NCBI GenBank assembly: GCA_028532985.1
Contig: JANCIK010000006.1
Span: forward strand, 3,286,001-3,350,000
From: Stropharia rugosoannulata
Lineage: Eukaryota > Basidiomycota > Agaricomycetes > Agaricales > Strophariaceae
Length of the DNA: 64,000 nucleotides
Direction: 5' to 3'
The notes below the pieces were generated by a model. The model saw only the letters and a list, made by a program, of their open reading frames with translations. It searched no databases and was not told the DNA's origin. Below are positions 1 through 8,021 of the stretch, one piece after another. Numbering within the stretch: position 1 is the first letter of the stretch; each line of letters starts with the position of its first letter. The translations under genes were made by a program, and so were the position numbers.

Positions 1-781
1 AGAGTGATGGTTTGATCACCAGACGCTTCGCTTTTAATGTTACAGGCGGATACTACCTCAAAGGGCGACCCAGAAGAACTTTGTAAGGCGGGTCGTTTAT
101 GATGTGGACTTGTAGCAAGTATTTTAACCCGCCAAAATCAAACATCACATTTCTAGCCAAACCTAGAGTCCTTTCTACATGTCCTTGGGCGCTCTGCATA
201 TTGATGGTTATTTTTGGATTCCAGGATATACCCAATGAGACTGCGACGTCTTTGGCCATGGATACTATTTCTGATCCTCCATCTAGTAATGCTTCCTCCT
301 GATCCACATTATTAATCTTTGGGTATACTGACCTAACTGGTCTGGCTTCTGTAGCTACCCATCTGATGTCAACGGGCTCATCTGTCTCTGCTAGACTATC
401 CAAGTATTGGACTACCGGATCAGTTACTACTATTGTACCCGCTTGACCTATTTCTGAGTCTTGAGGCAAGATACAATAATTGGTACACTGCGGCAAGTCT
501 TCAATATATATTTCTACCCGCTTTTGGGTGTCTGATATTATATCCAGGCTCGGTTCGGTATCTAGCTCTATTGCTGGCTCAGAAGTGCTAGGTAGTACTT
601 CCTGACTAACAAATGATAGACTCTCCTCCGGATCAACCGGTTTATTTATTTCCCCGTCACTTTCTATATACTCATCATACCAATCTTTCCTGTTCTCGTC
701 CTCTGTGATGTTTACATTGGACGCGACTGTAGGGTGGACTGGTACTCTGACTTTAGAAATATGCCGGGTTAATTCTTTAAT
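1..781 (-). CDS. Retrotransposon pol: aspartic protease region (partial, frame-broken)
   Basis: The frame is open from about 780 to 53, with no ATG needed because it belongs to the gag-pol polyprotein. An acidic spacer precedes a retropepsin-like domain with the active-site variant LLDGGSEI (near 270-295) and the flap/C-terminal signature KVLLGRPL (near 60-80). A TAG follows at 53-55, but one base over the reading resumes as EVVSACNIKSEASG, typical of the sequence after LGRP in gypsy proteases, so a one-base indel near 58-60 is likely. A second one-base offset near 777-781 separates this frame from the preceding pol segment. RT would follow beyond position 1. Confidence 0.7.
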
Positions 782-1190
782 AAAGCGGCGAATTGCCCAG
801 CAATTGCCCCACTGTAGTGCCTACCGGCGTATTTAATATTAAGTCTACTACGTCTTTTGTTACTGCGCTAGCTTCCACTGGTGCTCTGGTCTGATAAGCG
901 GGTATATGTTTCTCTCTCGGGACATCCCGCCTATGAACTTCATTCAAAGGCCTTACGTCCACGAAAGGTACCTCTGCCACTTGGCTAGGCGGAGGGTTCA
1001 CATTTTCCTCTACACTTCTCGTTTGTGCAACCGGCTTCTTTCTAGCGTTCATAACGACTTCAACTATTTTATTTTTATTTTTCATCTTTGGCTGTTTTTC
1101 TAATTTGTCCTCCGGGGCTGATAAACCTACTAAGCTAGCCAACTTATTAGGGTCAGCTGATCCCATCCTCGAACGCTTTAGAAATTTTCT
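777..1190 (-). CDS. Retrotransposon pol N-terminal segment, entered by -1 frameshift from gag
   Basis: This frame is -1 relative to gag and overlaps its end. It is open from upstream of the gag stop, reading FLKRSRMGSADPNK after the slippery site, to a TAA at 777-779. The segment is rich in K, P and V and ends DLILNTPVGTTVGQLLGNSP. That resembles the 'ILxTPVxxTLxELLxxSP' stretch that comes before the protease in many basidiomycete gypsy polyproteins. An ATG exists at 1166 but need not be used. The frame break at its end (sequence around CCGCTTTATTAA) puts the protease in +1 relative to this segment, most simply a mutation in this copy. Confidence 0.65.
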   Translation of the reverse strand, partial: RKFLKRSRMGSADPNKLASLVGLSAPEDKLEKQPKMKNKNKIVEVVMNARKKPVAQTRSVEENVNPPPSQVAEVPFVDVRPLNEVHRRDVPREKHIPAYQTRAPVEASAVTKDVVDLILNTPVGTTVGQLLGNSPLY

Positions 1191-2437
1191 TGGTCTGCGT
1201 CTTCTTGCATTTTACCGTATAGGTATTGCCTGACGTCGTTCAGATCCATTTTGTCCAGAAGAATCTCCAAGTCAGCCTGGGTTGAATCACCCGGGTTGAA
1301 TTGTTCTCCTTCGGCTCTGTGAGCGACTGTGTGGTTGAACTGTATTATACCGGGCTGGTTCCTTGGTTTCACATTAAGATTAACCGTGACCTTGCCGTCG
1401 ACAAACAGCGCCTCAACTCGCTCTTTTACTGAGTCCCCTGCTTTTCCCCACGGAACAGGTCTTCCGTCAGCCAATTTAACTTTGCCATAGACATCTACCA
1501 ATATCCATCCTTTAGCTATATGATCCCCTTTTACCGGGCATTCATTTTTCATATGGCCAGACTCATTGCAATAGAAACAAATGCCTGACGGGCTGCTGCT
1601 AGCACCGTACCTAGGTCCGTTACTACCTGAGGATTGGGCTAGCACCCTAGACTGCGACATTAACCGGGTTAATTCCTCAATCTTATTATTGATAAGTTTC
1701 ATATTGCTCTCAGCCTGTTTGGCTTGGATATTGAAGGTGTCTTTCATCCTGCATATCTCAGCTTCTACCTTAGTGGACATTTCTGGATTAGCCCGGCTGT
1801 TTTGGCTTGTACTCGCGCGTGACGTTAACGATTTGTAGGTCGTTCGGGAACCTTGACCAATCGATATAGCCGTCTCGATCACATCGTCCAATTTATACCT
1901 GTCTTCGGGTCGTACTTTTCCTTCTACAGCTTTACTTGTTACCTCCAAACGGCTCTGTACGTTACTTCTAAACTCTGGCTCTAGACACTCCAAGAACATT
2001 TCCACGGCTTCTCTGTTAGACAGTAAGGCGGGTTCTTTTTGTAGTTTAGAGACCTCGGCTACAAAGCTTCGTATCAAAGATTTCAGGTCCACGAGGTCGG
2101 TCTGATCGATTCCTCTATGATCCTTGCATAGTCGCTGTAATTTCTTAAGCGAACCCCGTTCTTGGTCGGCTGCCTGGGGATATGAGTCTATCAGTTCACT
2201 TTTGAACTTCTCCCAATTTTCCCCAGTATAGGATTTCAGATATTGCCACTCCATTTCTGAAGTCGCATCTGCGTATTTCCCTAGATTGGTAATCTTTTCC
2301 TCGTCCTCTGTGATTGAGTACTTTTTGTATAAGTCCTCCATTCGACTGATGAATCTCAGGAGTTCTTCTGGCTTTTCCGAATCAAAGGACGGGGCGTCCC
2401 TTGATTGGGGGTTGGGCATTCTGCTTTTATCCGCCAT
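1178..2437 (-). CDS. Retrotransposon gag (capsid plus CCHC zinc knuckle), 419 aa from first ATG
   Basis: The predicted Gag has a helical capsid-like region (about residues 15-190, starting APSFDSEKPEELLRF), a coiled-coil-prone stretch (about 215-260) and a CCHC knuckle CFYCNESGHMKNEC (C-x2-C-x4-H-x4-C, near residue 287-300). The capsid start aligns with the element 2 gag (APSFDPAAERDELPRYF). The ATG at 2437 is the first in frame, but the frame is open back to about 2755 with no ATG. That upstream part encodes a basic Ser/Lys-rich segment containing ALQPPGAPKKRA, matched in element 3 (PLQPPEAPIKRR), so the true N-terminus may lie further upstream. It ends in UAA directly after a slippery heptamer. 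Confidence 0.85.
   Translation of the reverse strand: MADKSRMPNPQSRDAPSFDSEKPEELLRFISRMEDLYKKYSITEDEEKITNLGKYADATSEMEWQYLKSYTGENWEKFKSELIDSYPQAADQERGSLKKLQRLCKDHRGIDQTDLVDLKSLIRSFVAEVSKLQKEPALLSNREAVEMFLECLEPEFRSNVQSRLEVTSKAVEGKVRPEDRYKLDDVIETAISIGQGSRTTYKSLTSRASTSQNSRANPEMSTKVEAEICRMKDTFNIQAKQAESNMKLINNKIEELTRLMSQSRVLAQSSGSNGPRYGASSSPSGICFYCNESGHMKNECPVKGDHIAKGWILVDVYGKVKLADGRPVPWGKAGDSVKERVEALFVDGKVTVNLNVKPRNQPGIIQFNHTVAHRAEGEQFNPGDSTQADLEILLDKMDLNDVRQYLYGKMQEDADQENF
1181..1187 (-). promoter_or_regulatory. Predicted -1 programmed ribosomal frameshift site (A AAU UUC) at gag/pol junction
   Basis: On the minus strand the last gag codons are GAA AAT TTC TAA. The last A of GAA with AAT TTC forms A-AAT-TTC, a canonical X-XXY-YYZ heptamer in the gag frame. 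A -1 slip gives AAA TTT CTA AAG CGT, entering the pol frame that is open on. The stop codon follows the heptamer immediately. A downstream stimulatory pseudoknot was not evaluated. Confidence 0.7.
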
Positions 2438-2832
2438 ATTTTCTAGAGGAGGTATACTCTCTGTACTAGTAGTGGTTTGGAAGTTTAAGCGGGGTACTGG
2501 TTTTAAAACTCGTTTACGGACGGTGGGTACTAGACCACTGGATAACCCGGCAGTAACTGAATTTAAAGTCGCGCGTTTCTTAGGAGCACCAGGCGGTTGT
2601 AATGCGCTGATGGCTAATGAGGAAGTAGCGGCTTGTTTTGCTCGGTCTAACTTAGTCGCTCGTTTGACTGGCGACGATGTTTTACTAGAGCTTTTGTTTT
2701 TAGAACTTTTTGTAACCGGCGAAATCTTTACTAAGATCCAGTAATGATTTCAACCGGGCAGAACTGAATTCTTTATATAAAGAACCCGTTTATTTAGGTT
2801 TATATTATAATAACTGTAATCAGTCTAAAACC

Positions 2833-2850
2833 CCCTCGCGGTGGGCTCCA
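2833..2850 (-). other. Primer-binding site of element 1
   Basis: Minus-strand TGGAGCCCACCGCGAGGG begins with TGG, the complement of a tRNA CCA end, two bases inside the LTR terminus. Elements 2 and 3 have the same sequence at the same place (one mismatch in element 3). The implied primer would end in GGGCU-CCA, that is a U at the discriminator position. The donor tRNA was not identified. Confidence 0.75.
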
Positions 2851-3193
2851 GATGAAGGACCTTGTTTGGGTCTGGTCAAGTGCTCAGTGATGGCCCGTTT
2901 GTATGTCCTGCTAGAAATGATCTAACACAACACAACCAACAACCACAACAAAAACACACAACCAATCTCAAACAAATGCTTCTTTAATGCGAAGTCGAGG
3001 GTCTATGTACAAAAGAAAGACACAGTTGTCTTTTATAATATAAGCCGGGTAAACGTTTTCTTAACACAAAGACTCAGCCCGAGGGGCGTGGTGGTGTGGT
3101 GTGATAAGTGTAGTTTTGTGTGCGTATGACGCGAGGTGCTCGAATGAGACTTAGTCTGACACGACGATCAGAAAGAGAACTGAAAACTGTTTA

Positions 3194-3351
3194 ACCGCTC
3201 CAGGTATGTGCGCGACGACACTGCCTGCAAAATAACCGCTCCAGGTATACACGTAGTGTTGCCTGCAAAATGACCGCTCCAGGTATGTGCGCGACGACAC
3301 TGCCTGCAAAATTAAACCGCTCCAGGTATACGTTAAACGTTGCCTGCAAAA
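3194..3351. repeat. Four-copy tandem repeat of alternating A/B type inside the LTR
   Basis: Copies start at 3194, 3235, 3273 and 3316. Each opens with ACCGCTCCAGGTAT and closes with TGCCTGCAAAA. Copies 1 and 3 share the core GTGCGCGACGACAC, while copies 2 and 4 have related shorter cores, so the higher-order unit is an A-B dimer duplicated once. Confidence 0.85.
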
Positions 3352-3496
3352 CTGCTTCCAGACTCAAGACTTAGTCAAGTAATCCGTCAAAAGCTTTGAA
3401 CTCTCTCTAAACTCGCAGTGAGGACTTTAAACCGTATATATTCACTCTAGGTAAATCTACTCGGGGGAACCTGCTATTCTACGTTACATGCTGGGG

Positions 3497-3504
3497 TATT
3501 TATA
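3497..3504 (-). promoter_or_regulatory. TATA box of the element 1 LTR promoter
   Basis: Minus strand reads GTATAAATACCCC. It lies between the motif-rich U3 and the tandem-repeat part of the LTR, and gag lies downstream on the same strand. A comparable GGGTATTTAAGGAG occurs in the element 3 LTR. Confidence 0.5.
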
Positions 3505-3867
3505 CGTTTCTGGGAGACGGGTTTTCGTAGGCGCCCGGAGGTGTTCTCTACTAAAACCTCGCACCCGATTGGTTTGTAGGTCCATACGGTTCTGCCCGTT
3601 TAATTACATTTTAGTCGTTCTAGATGGGTGGAGTAGAAATTTGAAATAACTGAAAAAGGATAGATTCTGAAGGCTTGTCAGGAACGAGCCTATTTTTAGA
3701 ACGGTTAAACCGTCTTTTGGTGCCTGGGCGTCTGTCTGCCTCCTGAGTACAGTCAGTTTTACTACGCCTTGGCTTTTTGGAATGTAAGCCGGGACAGAGT
3801 TACCCCACTGGTGAGTCATCTCGCCTCCGACTGTACCCGCTTTTCAGGGTCTATCAGGCTCCTGCCA

Positions 3868-4540
3868 AATAGCCCGCTATATTCCCTCTGTATGGCCAGT
3901 ACGAGGCCTCGCTAATTAGCCCGGTTTATTGACCTTTGCTAATTAACCCGGTATAACGTTCAGTCAAACGGCCCGGTATAACGACTAAGTCATTTAGCCC
4001 GATATAATTACTCAAGTTAAATAACCCGGCATAATGATTTGCTTTTCCTAATCTCTCGTTTTCGATGACTGGTTTTTAGAAGACTGACCCGCTATAAGTC
4101 TCTAGTCGAGTTTCGTCGTTATGGTTGGTGTCATTTAACCCGGTATAATTTAACCCGGTATAATGCCTCTGCCTTTGCGCTCCGTTTAACCCGCTTATCT
4201 GACTTCCTCGAAACTGAAGACATTACTAAGTGTATTTCTTGGGCAGTAACTTTGCATTTAGCCCGGTATAATTATACCGGGTTAAATGCGGCGCATCTGT
4301 GCTCTCCTTTATGCCGGACTTATTATTATTCTAACTTTAAGCCGGTCAGATGCGCTTATAAGCCATACTGGTCCTGCGACTAAGTCCAACCGTGAAGGCT
4401 TATTAACCCGCTTGTTTAAAGTCTCTTGGTTTACTCTCCAGTTAAGTTCTTTAACGTGGACAGTTACCGTCGTCACTTTTACTTAAGCTTTTAGTGTGGT
4501 TTCGCTTATAGTTAAAATAGCCCGCTTAATTGACTAAGTG
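3868..4540. repeat. Dispersed short-motif array, consensus TTTAACCCGGTATAAT
   Basis: At least a dozen copies of [T/A]TTA[A/G]CCCG[G/C]TATAAT are seen, for example near 3868, 3913, 3940, 3969, 3992, 4018, 4083, 4132, 4149, 4183, 4257 and 4390-4530, nearly all in one orientation. One pair is head-to-head and forms a 32-bp palindrome at 4256-4287. The spacing is irregular, so this is not a satellite. The position matches the U3 of the element 1 LTR, suggesting repeated binding sites. Confidence 0.8.
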
Positions 4541-4663
4541 GAGGTCTACACTTGTCTTCGTTATTCTCTGTCTCTCATTGGGTCATACTGAAGTCTTTAA
4601 TATGACTTTAATAGTCTAGACTACTGAAATGATAGGATTTGTAGTAAAATCGCAAAATTTCAT

Positions 4664-5349
4664 GGCCAGGCACTTAGGTGCCCTATCAGCGTAGTGCTTG
4701 GGTTCTTGGTACGGGCCATTTGTTCCGCCATCTCGGCTACTTGTTTGAGCGGGTACATGTCCTCGGTGCGTGCTTCTACCGCCACCCCAGTAGGTGCGGT
4801 GAACTGTATATTGCGCTCTGTTAAGAACTTGTCAAACAATGTGCGCGTCGTGTAATCAATGTCCAGTTTATTAAACAAACAATCCCTGAACCCCGCAGTG
4901 AGACTATTGGTGAAGTAAGTTACCAAGGTATGATTCGCGAGCAGGGTAGGCACCTTCGTGAGCTTAGCGGCCTCAGCCAAGAATGTGCGCTTGAAGTCCA
5001 GCAACACCTGGAGGTCTTCCTCCGAGATGCGCTGATTCTCCTTGCAGAGCTTCTTGAGCCGCGCGATGGACCCTGTCTGAATGCTGATCACCTCCGGGTA
5101 CTCGTTGAGAATCATTTTCTTGAGCTCCGTGTACCCCTTGGTATCATAACCTGGTAGATTCTTCCACTCCTCCGCCGTCTGCATGGGTACATATTTTATT
5201 ACATATCCCCTCTTCTCATCGTCCTCCGTCACCTCCGCGCGCTTAAACCAATCCTCAAGGTCCTCGAAGTACCGTGGCAGCTCATCGCGCTCCGCAGCAG
5301 GATCGAAGCTCGGCGCACCGCGTACTGGCATGGACATATCCTTAGGCAT
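4664..5349 (-). pseudogene. Element 2 gag capsid region, truncated by insertion
   Basis: Starting MPKDMSMPVRGAPSFDP, this encodes a helical Gag capsid-like domain of about 228 residues, aligned with element 1 Gag at APSFD, EDLEDWFKRAEVTEDDEK and the following helices. The frame ends only because the element 1 LTR begins (TGG CCA then TGA). The zinc knuckle and pol are therefore missing from this side. It is in the same frame as the N-terminal segment 5832-5377. Confidence 0.8.
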
Positions 5350-5376
5350 AGTTTCTGGTTCTCGTGGGGGTGAATT

Positions 5377-5832
5377 TCATTCGCTTTCTGAGAGATCTGA
5401 CAAGTCTCCTCCAAATATATCTCTCGCTACGCGCTCTGCCTCACTTTCGCTATTTTCCGCCATGCGCTGCGCAGATGTCTTAGCAGTTCCAAATACTTCC
5501 GAGAATGGAGGAGGGGTGTCTTGGGTAGCTTGGCTATCAGAAGTACCGAATGGTGCGGTTTCGAGTGTAATATCACCGTCCACTAATTGGTCTTCTGTTT
5601 CGATGCCAGATGGTGGTCCCCAAAATCCACTAGTCCCTACTCTTAACTCCGAGTCGCTTTCGGTGAGCGCACCTGGGATGCGCTGCGCTAATCCCTGAGT
5701 CTCGATATGCAACTGTGCTTCCTCCCTCGCTCTTTTCTTTGCTTTTCTGTCTCGCGTCGGTGTAATTACCAACGGCTCTACCAGCTCAGCGTCTTTCTTG
5801 CTCCTCGTGGTTCTCTCGCGTGAAGGCACCAT
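5377..5832 (-). pseudogene. Element 2 gag N-terminal basic/acidic segment
   Basis: A 151-residue frame (MVPSRERTTRSKKDAELVEP...) that starts basic and ends acidic and Ser-rich (GGDLSDLSESE). It ends in TGA, and nine in-frame codons later the capsid ATG (5349) follows, so one stop codon separates two parts of what reads as one Gag. Upstream of the ATG at 5832 the frame is again open without an ATG, as in element 1. Confidence 0.6.
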
Positions 5833-5993
5833 TCCAAAGGATGGTCTGGCTTCTTCTGGCTCGGCGAGTGATGAAGGCGCAGGAAATTTGCCTCGCTTGT
5901 TACTCGTCCCCGTTTTATTTGAAATTTTTGTAATTTATTGTAATAGGCGCAAGCCGTAGTTCCCGAAACACTAAATGAGATTTCTGAACCTTC

Positions 5994-6011
5994 CCCTCGC
6001 GGTGGGCTCCA
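5994..6011 (-). other. Primer-binding site of element 2
   Basis: Minus strand TGGAGCCCACCGCGAGGG, identical over 18 nt to that of element 1, two bases from the LTR end. Confidence 0.75.
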
Positions 6012-6013
6012 GA

Positions 6014-6561
6014 TGAGAGGTCTACTGTGTGGCTAGACTCGAAATCGTGAAACACAACACACACACACACCCAGCGGAGCGAGATCCTATCCCTTAGATC
6101 GAGCGAATGCCCTCAACTAAACAGCTAGTGTAATCTATGCTCTGCTCTGGTTCCCGTTCTGGGCGTGCGATGCGCGCACCTCGTGTCCTCTAGTCTTTGT
6201 GATAGCAAGTAGTGCCTGCAAGTTCGTTTGTAAGGAGGGGTTTAATTCTAGTAAATCTCGGATAGGGTCCGGTTGCTAGTGGCGTGCGCTAGACAGAATG
6301 ATATATATGAAATAAGTTGTTTTAGCAAACGGCTTCGCTGCGCGCACTTCAGGGTCCGGTGACCTCGTTCGATGCGCAGACTCTCCAAAGTCCAGAAAAT
6401 CCAAGACTCTCCAAGGTCTTTCACCCGGCGGTGCAGTCTCACAGTCTAAACACTACAGTGCAAGTTTCCGTACACGGTTGTACTGACTCCTCACTGAGCT
6501 CTCCAAATGACCCGGTGGCCAGAAGCTATCCAAAACTCCTATGATTCACAAATACTTCACA
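6014..6561 (-). repeat. 5' LTR of element 2 (about 548 bp)
   Basis: Inner end CCTCTCA beside the PBS; outer end TGTGAAG at 6561, where element 3 gag reading frame stops making sense. Contains a CA-rich stretch (6055-6075) at the place where element 1 has a similar CA-rich stretch, and a leftward TATATATCA near 6305. No paired LTR is in the window, so the outer end is inferred. Confidence 0.55.
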
Positions 6562-7673
6562 GTTAAAACCCTAACAAAAGCTAAAGGTGTCGGTCTTTTC
6601 CTTCTTCTCTTGATGGGTGCTTCTGGAGGTTGTAGGGGTATAGCAAATTCTGCAGCAAGTTGACGAGTTATCCGACGGTCTGGAACAGACGGATCTATTG
6701 TGAACTGTAGACCCTCGTGGTGGGCTCCACGTTGTGAGGTGTGTAGTTGGGTTGGACTGGTCTGAAAAGCCTGTCTCTATAGTTCACAATGTGCGAAGGC
6801 AACATGTGTACAACGATAGCACGTTGAAAAGGTTTTACTTGTTTTATAACAAGGAGCTTCCAGTGTACAAGGTTTAAACAACGGTTTCCGATGCGAACTG
6901 GTATGATGAGTGTAGGTAGAATTTAACCCTGAAGGAAGCTGGAGAAGTACAGAGATATTCTACTCCTTAAATACCCGTCTGGTTGCCATGCCCAGATCGT
7001 ACCATATACCTCCACGAAGATCCGACCGCCCATGCTGACTTTATCTCGTCGGAACCCATGCTGCACTACAGCATGCTTCATATCTTGGCCACAAATATCC
7101 TTATCTTCGGAAACCAAGCCCAAGCACAAGAGATCTTCCTGCGGCCGGATCAACTCCATGTTCTCCCCTAAACACACATCTCCTCCGACCCTCTTTCCAC
7201 ACCTATGTCCCTTGTGTTTGTATCGAGATTCTTCTGCTTTCTGCTACCACACGCTTGCATGTCGTCGGAAACCCCTGCATATCGTCGGAATCCGTTGCCA
7301 TATTTGTCCCAGGTCGTATGTATGAGTATTTCCATGTGATTGACTTCCTTGTGGGTCCATAGTTACATCAGATTGTTAATATTGATCTGATGTTGTCGGC
7401 ATCAGAAGTCCAATATTGCTCTGATGCTGTTGTCTTTCTTGATCTGCCATTGAGTTGTAATAACATCTTGAGTCTTTCTTGTGCTTGTCTTCTTGTTTCA
7501 TCATGTACATATTTCATATCTTCGAATAAACTTGCATCTTCATATCTCAGTCTTCATATTTCGTGCTTCTTCTTGTTCTTTCAGTTTCCGATAGTAGTTT
7601 CCGATCGCTATGGCGGATATGTCGCTTCTTGTGTATCTATGTTCTGAACCTTATGGTTTTTCATGTTTTCACA
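6562..7673 (-). mobile_element. Ty3/gypsy-like LTR retrotransposon 3 remnant (oldest, 5' LTR plus gag start)
   Basis: From right to left: LTR (7673-6733), PBS (6729-6712, one mismatch to elements 1 and 2) and about 160 bp of leader/gag start whose frame reads LAAEFAIPLQPPEAPIKRR. The LTR termini are TGTGA (minus strand, 7673) and TCACA (6733), a 5-bp inverted match. A TATTTAAG box reads leftwards near 6970. The rest of the element would lie left of the nested insertions, outside the window. The outer boundary at 7673 is inferred from the terminal match only. Confidence 0.6.
6712..6729 (-). other. Primer-binding site of element 3
   Basis: Minus strand TGGAGCCCACCACGAGGG, one substitution from the sites of elements 1 and 2, adjacent to the inferred LTR end. 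Confidence 0.65.
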
Positions 7674-8021
7674 AGGGGCCAGCCCCAGCCCCTCACACCG
7701 GATAGGCCTGATGTCGAGTCAGTGGCTCATGCCGAGAGGTCAGAGCAGAGGAGAGGCTAGAGCAGAGAGATACAGAATGAAGGGTGAACCCACAAGCAGC
7801 GCAAACCCAGAAGCCCGAAAGCCAGTGAAGTCCGAGTCGAATAAGGCAGGCGGGCAGGCGGGCTGAGAGCCCGAGCCCGAACCCGAACTCGAACTGGGGA
7901 GGTGTGGTGGTCCTGTCGTGCAGGACCCCGGACTGAAGTCGTGGCGTTGGGAGATGGCGGTGGGCTCTGAGCTGCACTGGAATTTCCTAGTTGACACGCG
8001 GACGGCACTCGGTGGGGGAGG
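7674..8021. other. Intergenic stretch between element 3 and the foldback element
   Basis: GC-rich, with overlapping open frames on the minus strand (7693-8008) of low-complexity composition and no recognisable domain. No gene is called. Confidence 0.4.

Larger units (their letters stand above)
1..4663 (-). mobile_element. Ty3/gypsy-like LTR retrotransposon 1 (youngest of the nest, truncated by window edge)
   Basis: Read on the minus strand the order is LTR (4663-2853), primer-binding site (2850-2833), gag (2437-1178), pol N-terminal region (about 1190-777) and aspartic protease (about 780-1). Reverse transcriptase, integrase and the second LTR lie beyond the left edge. The outer LTR end is placed at 4663 because the gag frame of element 2 runs without break up to 4664 and then meets TGAAATTTTGC, which starts with TG; the inner LTR end reads CCTTCA, giving matching TGAA/TTCA termini. 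The pol frame has two apparent single-base breaks (about 780 and about 58-60), so this copy is probably no longer autonomous. The family assignment rests on gag, zinc knuckle and protease only, because RT is not visible. Confidence 0.85.
2853..4663 (-). repeat. 5' LTR of element 1 (about 1.81 kb)
   Basis: Bounded on the minus strand by TGAAATTTTG (4663) and CCTTCA (2853), next to the primer-binding site. The inferred U3 (4663 to about 3505) holds an array of CCCGGTATAA-like motifs. A TATAAATA box reads leftwards at 3504-3497, and an ABAB tandem repeat lies downstream of it (3194-3351). The partner LTR is off-window, so both ends are inferred from the gag junction and the PBS, not from an LTR pair. 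Confidence 0.65.
4664..6561 (-). mobile_element. Ty3/gypsy-like LTR retrotransposon 2 (gag and 5' LTR only, split by element 1)
   Basis: Minus-strand order is LTR (6561-6014), PBS (6011-5994), basic gag N-terminal region (5832-5377) and capsid region (5349-4664). The element is cut at 4664 by the LTR of element 1; the rest of it would continue left of element 1, outside the window. The outer LTR end (minus strand TGTGAAGTATTTG) abuts the gag N-terminal frame of element 3, which indicates insertion into that older element. The capsid reading frame is closely related to that of element 1. Confidence 0.75.

Noticed and set aside
3194..3351. CRISPR-like regularly spaced repeat
   Set aside because: Eukaryotic context, only four units, spacers not unique (A-B-A-B pattern), and located inside an LTR.
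3604..4486. Short ORFs within the element 1 LTR
   Set aside because: They cross the motif array and the inferred U3 and have no homology to retrotransposon proteins.
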